DNA of 64,000 nucleotides, from the NCBI RefSeq assembly GCF_002858865.1, contig NZ_PJRR01000016.1:219477-283476 (forward strand), read 5' to 3'. Every line of letters begins with the position of its first letter. Positions within the stretch are counted from its first letter, which is position 1. The notes below the pieces were generated by a model. The model did no database searches and was not told the DNA's origin. It saw only the letters and a program-made list of their open reading frames with translations. The position numbers were made by a program, and so were the translations under genes. The DNA comes from Caulobacter vibrioides. Lineage in GTDB: Bacteria; Pseudomonadota; Alphaproteobacteria; Caulobacterales; Caulobacteraceae. This document shows, one piece after another, positions 58,381 to 64,000 of the stretch.

Positions 58381-59457
58381 CTACTGCGCCAGAAGCTTGG
58401 CCAGATCCGCCTTCCAGAACTTCGCCGCCGTATGGGTGCCGTGGCCCCGGGTCTCGGTCGATGCGGGGATCAGCACGAAGCGCGCCTTGGGCATGCGCTT
58501 GGCCAACGGCTCGGCCAGACCCAGCTCCGGCGGGTTGATGAAGTCATCCGCCGAGTTCACCCACAAGACCGGCACGGTGATCTTCTCAAGGCCCGGCGAG
58601 GGGTCGTAGGTCCGCGACGCGTCGATGTAGTAGAGCGCGTCATTGGCGTCGATCGTGCCGATCCGGGCGTTGAACGCCTGGTCCAGCGCCTTGTCGGTCG
58701 CCTCGCGGGTCGGATACTGCGCCTGCTGAGCCAGCGGGTTGGCGCCGGCCAGGATCAGCAGATCGGTGAGGGTGCGCAGCCCGGCCATGGGCTGGGTGGT
58801 GTAGTTCCCTTCCTTCCAAGCTGGGTCGGCGCGAATGGCGTCCATCGCCATCTTGCGCCACATGCGATTGCGGCCGGCGAGGGGGACGGCGTTGCACGCG
58901 AACGGCGCCAGGCGCTCGGCGAAGCCGGGATAGGTCTGCCCCCAGACAAAAGCGTGCATGCAGCCCATCGACGTGCCGAGGATCAGCTTCAGGCGCTTCA
59001 CGCCCAGGCCCTCGACCAGCAGCCGATGCTGCAGGGCGATCATGTCGTCATAGTCATAGCGCGGGAACGCCATGCGCAGGCCGTCGCTCGGCTTGGACGA
59101 TCCGCCATGCCCGATATTGTCGGGCATGATCACGTAGGTCTTGGCCAGATCCAGCGGCTGACCGGGCCCGAACAGTTCGTCGGCGAACAGCGGCGACAGG
59201 AAGTTCTTGCCCGAGCCGCCGGTGCCGTGCAGCAGCATGACGGCGTTGTCGATCTCGCCCCGCGCATTCCGATGCGGGGTTCCAGCGGTCGTGTAACGCA
59301 TGCGCGTTTCGGACAGGCGTTCCCCCGACTTGAACGTTACATCCTTGAAGACGAGGTCGCCTTCGGTCGTGGGCCAGGGCGCGGCTCGCGCGGCGTCGGG
59401 CGCGGCGATCGATGCGGCGGCGGAGAGGGCCAGGGCGGCGAGGAGGGCGCGGATCAT
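58381..59457 (-). CDS. Secreted alpha/beta-hydrolase, MetX-like
   Basis: 358 residues with a signal peptide (1-26). It resembles homoserine O-acetyltransferase-type hydrolases: LLHGTGGSGKNFLSPLF, MPDNIGHGGSSKPSDGLR, nucleophile Ser163 in LGTSMGCMHAFVWG, acid Asp in NSADDFINPPE and the His in GHGTHTAAKF. The export signal argues against a biosynthetic MetX role; it is more likely a periplasmic esterase or lipase-like enzyme of unknown substrate. It lies between two converging/diverging core operons and is transcribed alone or after the next leftward gene. Confidence 0.85.
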   Translation of the reverse strand: MIRALLAALALSAAASIAAPDAARAAPWPTTEGDLVFKDVTFKSGERLSETRMRYTTAGTPHRNARGEIDNAVMLLHGTGGSGKNFLSPLFADELFGPGQPLDLAKTYVIMPDNIGHGGSSKPSDGLRMAFPRYDYDDMIALQHRLLVEGLGVKRLKLILGTSMGCMHAFVWGQTYPGFAERLAPFACNAVPLAGRNRMWRKMAMDAIRADPAWKEGNYTTQPMAGLRTLTDLLILAGANPLAQQAQYPTREATDKALDQAFNARIGTIDANDALYYIDASRTYDPSPGLEKITVPVLWVNSADDFINPPELGLAEPLAKRMPKARFVLIPASTETRGHGTHTAAKFWKADLAKLLAQ

Positions 59458-59505
59458 GGCCTGACGGTATCGGCCTCAAGGGATGCGTCAAGACAAGCGG
59501 GCGCG

Positions 59506-60285
59506 TCAGCGACGGGCGTCTTGCGCCTTCTTCAGCTCCAGATACCTCGTGGCGCGGGACTCCAGATCCTTGGCCCTGCGCATCTCGTCGGCCACGGACT
59601 TTCGCTCGCGACCCAGCCCATCCTGCTGCGCGCCGAGCACGAAGGGAATCTCCTTCATCGTGCCCGGATGATCCTTGCTGCGATGATCCACGCCCGGCCC
59701 CATCGGAGCGTCCTGATAGCGCCGATAGGCCTCTTGGGCGGCGGCCTGGGCGTCGAGCGCCCGGCGCTTGCCGGCGTCCATGCCCGACAGCGGATCGCCC
59801 TTGGCCCTGGCCGCGCCGAACTGCTCGTCGCAGCGTTCGCGCTCGCGGCGGTTCAGGCCCACCGCGTCGGCGTTGACGCAGCCCGTGGCGCTGCCGCGCA
59901 AGGCGGTGCGCAGGTCGCCGGCGCTGTCGCCCGGCAAGGGGGCGGGGCGAATGGCGACGCCAGGTCGCGCCAAGGCGGACGCCGGAACCTCCAGGCTCGG
60001 CGTCCCCGCCGGCGCCGGGCGGACAGGCGCGCGCACCGTGAAGGGCAGGGGGGATGCGGGAATAGCGGTCGTCGTCGAAGACGGGCGCGGCCTTGGCGCC
60101 TCGCGCTCGACCCGCCGCTGCAGTTCCAGCGTCATGGTCGGCAGTGCGTCTTCCGCGAAGGTCTCAAGCAGGGGCGGCGGGGGCAGGGCCAGCCACGCCA
60201 GCAGGGCGCCGTGCAACAGCAGTGACCCGGCGATGATCGTCGCTCGGCGTCGCCGCTCGACGCTGCCCTCCATGCTGACGCTCAC
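59506..60285 (-). CDS. Single-pass, Pro-rich periplasmic protein (TonB/TolA-like N-terminus), unknown function
   Basis: 259 residues from a GTG at 60285 with GGGAG 5 nt upstream; an ATG 12 nt later is an alternative. A basic cytoplasmic stub (ERRRRAT) precedes a transmembrane helix IIAGSLLLHGALLAWLALPPPP whose embedded SLLLHGALLAWL resembles the SxxxH signature of TonB/TolA. A Pro/Ser/Arg-rich spacer (65-140) follows, then a region with two cysteines (ATGCVNADAVGLNRRERERCDEQFG), and a charged helical C-terminus. No TonB C-terminal fold is recognisable. It diverges from the str operon, sharing an intergenic region with a CtrA box. Confidence 0.7.
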   Translation of the reverse strand: MSVSMEGSVERRRRATIIAGSLLLHGALLAWLALPPPPLLETFAEDALPTMTLELQRRVEREAPRPRPSSTTTAIPASPLPFTVRAPVRPAPAGTPSLEVPASALARPGVAIRPAPLPGDSAGDLRTALRGSATGCVNADAVGLNRRERERCDEQFGAARAKGDPLSGMDAGKRRALDAQAAAQEAYRRYQDAPMGPGVDHRSKDHPGTMKEIPFVLGAQQDGLGRERKSVADEMRRAKDLESRATRYLELKKAQDARR

Positions 60286-60419
60286 CTGAACTCCCGGCCC
60301 TCTCGACGGGGCGCACCCCGCCATCCCAAATGGCGTTCCGCGCAACCAAGGCAAGCGGGGCCATCCCCCCATCACGCTACACCGCTAGACGTGGCGAAAA
60401 CGCGGCCTAGATTTGGGCC

Positions 60420-60434
60420 TTAAGAGGGCGTTAA
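60420..60434 (+). promoter_or_regulatory. Perfect CtrA full site upstream of the str operon
   Basis: TTAA, exactly 7 nt, TTAA followed by CC, matching the CtrA consensus TTAA-N7-TTAA. It lies 20 nt before the TTGACGC of the presumed rpsL promoter and 135 nt before the divergent Pro-rich gene. Confidence 0.6.
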
Positions 60435-60453
60435 CCGACGCGGGAACAGGCGG

Positions 60454-60484
60454 TTGACGCTGGACCACTTCGCGAGTAAATACC
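60454..60484 (+). promoter_or_regulatory. Candidate promoter of rpsL-rpsG-fusA-tuf
   Basis: TTGACGC is an exact match to the Caulobacter -35 element TTGACGS. About 12-14 nt later GCGAGTAAATAC is a weak -10. It implies a 5' leader of about 220 nt before rpsL (60485-60709), which holds no gene I can support. Confidence 0.5.
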
Positions 60485-60709
60485 GCGCTCTTTTTCGAGG
60501 CGGTCGTTCGCGTCCGTCCTGATGAGCTTGCGTTCCTTCCGGGCTTTCGGGTCCGAAGGGATCTTGAACCCGCCGGTGTGCTTCCCGCGCTCCGGCGAGT
60601 TTCGTGTTTATCGGGTCTCTTAGCCGAGCCTTGAAAAGCCGAAAAACAAAGACAAGGACCTGAAGCGCCCCGGCCGAAAGGCACACGCTTCCATCAGAGC
60701 AGAGACTTA

Positions 60710-61081
60710 ATGCCTACCATTAACCAGCTCATCCGTAAGCCGCGCTCTCCGAAGCCGGTGCGGAACAAGGTGCCCGCCCTGAAGGGCTGCCCGCAACGTC
60801 GCGGCGTTTGCACCCGCGTTTACACCACGACCCCGAAGAAGCCGAACTCGGCTCTTCGTAAGGTCGCCAAGGTCCGTCTGACCACCGGCATCGAAGCCGT
60901 GTGCTACATCCCGGGCGAAGGCCACAACCTGCAGGAGCACTCGGTGGTGCTCATCCGCGGCGGCCGCGTCAAGGACTTGCCCGGCGTCCGTTATCACATC
61001 CTGCGCGGCGTCCTCGACACCCAAGGTGTCAAGGATCGTAAGCAGCGTCGTTCGCTCTACGGCGCCAAGCGTCCGAAGTAA
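60710..61081 (+). CDS. rpsL: 30S ribosomal protein S12
   Basis: 123 residues. [59 protein letters not shown] carries the streptomycin-region residues (KKPNSALRK and later [12 protein letters not shown]), with wild-type lysines. It sits at the decoding centre and checks codon-anticodon pairing. First gene of the str operon; rpsG follows after 13 nt. Confidence 0.98.
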   Translation: MPTINQLIRKPRSPKPVRNKVPALKGCPQRRGVCTRVYTTTPKKPNSALRKVAKVRLTTGIEAVCYIPGEGHNLQEHSVVLIRGGRVKDLPGVRYHILRGVLDTQGVKDRKQRRSLYGAKRPK

Positions 61082-61088
61082 GGAATAG

Positions 61089-61568
<480 letters not shown>

Positions 61569-61682
61569 CCTTTCTTACCAGCACTCTTTCAGGCGCGGGC
61601 GGTTTGAGATAAACCGCCCGCGCCGCACGTTTAATCCCGGTCGTGTCCGTCCAGGGCCGCCCCGTTTCGCAGAGCGATCGCT

Positions 61683-63761
<2,079 letters not shown>

Positions 63762-63881
63762 CCCTTTTCCCTCGGGAGAAGGAGCTGGTGAGAATTGGGA
63801 AGGGGCCTCTTTGGTCCCTTCCAGCCCACCCCAGAAGTTCAACCAATTAAAGGCCCCTCTGGGGTCCTGGAGCTAAGAAGA

Positions 63882-64000
63882 TGGCCAAGGAAAAGTTCGA
63901 ACGTACTAAGCCGCACTGCAACATCGGCACCATTGGTCACGTTGACCATGGCAAGACGACGCTGACCGCCGCGATCACGATGACGCTGGCGAAGTCGGGC
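63882..64000 (+). CDS. tuf: Elongation factor Tu, N-terminal part (runs off the window)
   Basis: The first 39 residues are visible: [32 protein letters not shown], with the G1 loop GHVDHGKT. It begins 120 nt after fusA and is the fourth str-operon gene. EF-Tu delivers aminoacyl-tRNA to the ribosome. Caulobacterales usually carry two tuf genes; only this start is visible here. Confidence 0.95.

Noticed and set aside
58357..60225. Long plus-strand frame (622 codons) opposite the MetX-like hydrolase and Pro-rich protein
   Set aside because: It is antisense to two genes with signal peptides and family motifs. The translation is low-complexity Gly/Arg/His/Gln, typical of a GC-rich shadow frame.

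Overview
The window is a GC-rich, gene-dense stretch of an alphaproteobacterial chromosome, almost certainly Caulobacter close to C. vibrioides/crescentus. Grounds for this are the ECF sigma factor SigF with its anti-sigma NrsF and GTAACC-N16-CGAA promoters, the zauP-zapA pair, the imuA-imuB-dnaE2 mutasome with GAAC-N7-GAAC LexA boxes, CtrA-type TTAA-N7-TTAA sites, TTGACGS/GCTANAWC-type promoters and a serC-motif leader. Most of it is core genome. The clearest accessory patch is about 15.3-16.8 kb.

Layout. 0-5 kb: a partial response regulator, then two divergent SigF units. Leftward is a metal-stress RiPP (bufferin) operon: a DUF2282 precursor, an MNIO enzyme (DUF692), a DUF2063 partner and a DoxX protein. 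Rightward are sigF-nrsF and then a second NrsF-like gene. 5-8.7 kb: glycolysis (fba, pgk, gap). 8.8-15.4 kb: zauP-zapA, an S9 peptidase, a 6S-like RNA, 5-FTHF cyclo-ligase, a YmdB-type phosphoesterase, yebC and purC. 15.4-18.3 kb: a membrane-anchored TIGR02594-like protein lacking its cysteine, then an M20 peptidase. 18.4-28.3 kb: ruvCAB, an FtsW/RodA-like membrane protein, and the Tol-Pal cluster (ybgC-tolQ-tolR-tolA-tolB-pal-cpoB) with tilS, then ftsH to 30.2 kb. 30.4-38.2 kb: a hybrid kinase, folP, thiD, a nucleotidyltransferase, a PhzF protein, a small exported protein and a second hybrid kinase. 38.2-42.6 kb: two small genes, then serC-serA and a VanZ-like protein. 42.7-51.8 kb: a single-chain acyl-CoA carboxylase divergent from imuA-imuB-dnaE2. 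51.8-56.8 kb: a CapD-like dehydratase, moeA, a ferredoxin/flavodoxin-NADP reductase and a lipoprotein. 57.2-58.3 kb: tRNA-Trp, secE, nusG. 58.4-60.3 kb: a MetX-like hydrolase and a TonB/TolA-like Pro-rich protein. 60.7 kb to the end: the str operon rpsL-rpsG-fusA-tuf (tuf runs off the edge).

Regulation visible in the DNA: two back-to-back SigF promoters share one 2.75-2.94 kb intergenic region, so precursor, modification enzymes, sigma factor and anti-sigma respond together. LexA boxes sit on the ruvC start and directly before imuA. A perfect CtrA full site lies just upstream of the presumed str-operon promoter. A serC-motif leader precedes serC.

Most interesting observations: the SigF-driven bufferin locus and its extra NrsF paralogue that keeps both sensor cysteines but has a different N-terminus; a roughly 112-bp palindromic repeat lying inside the imuB reading frame, with a sister copy between imuB and dnaE2; a peptidase-fold protein whose catalytic Cys is replaced by Asn; and CtrA-like sites at unexpected genes.
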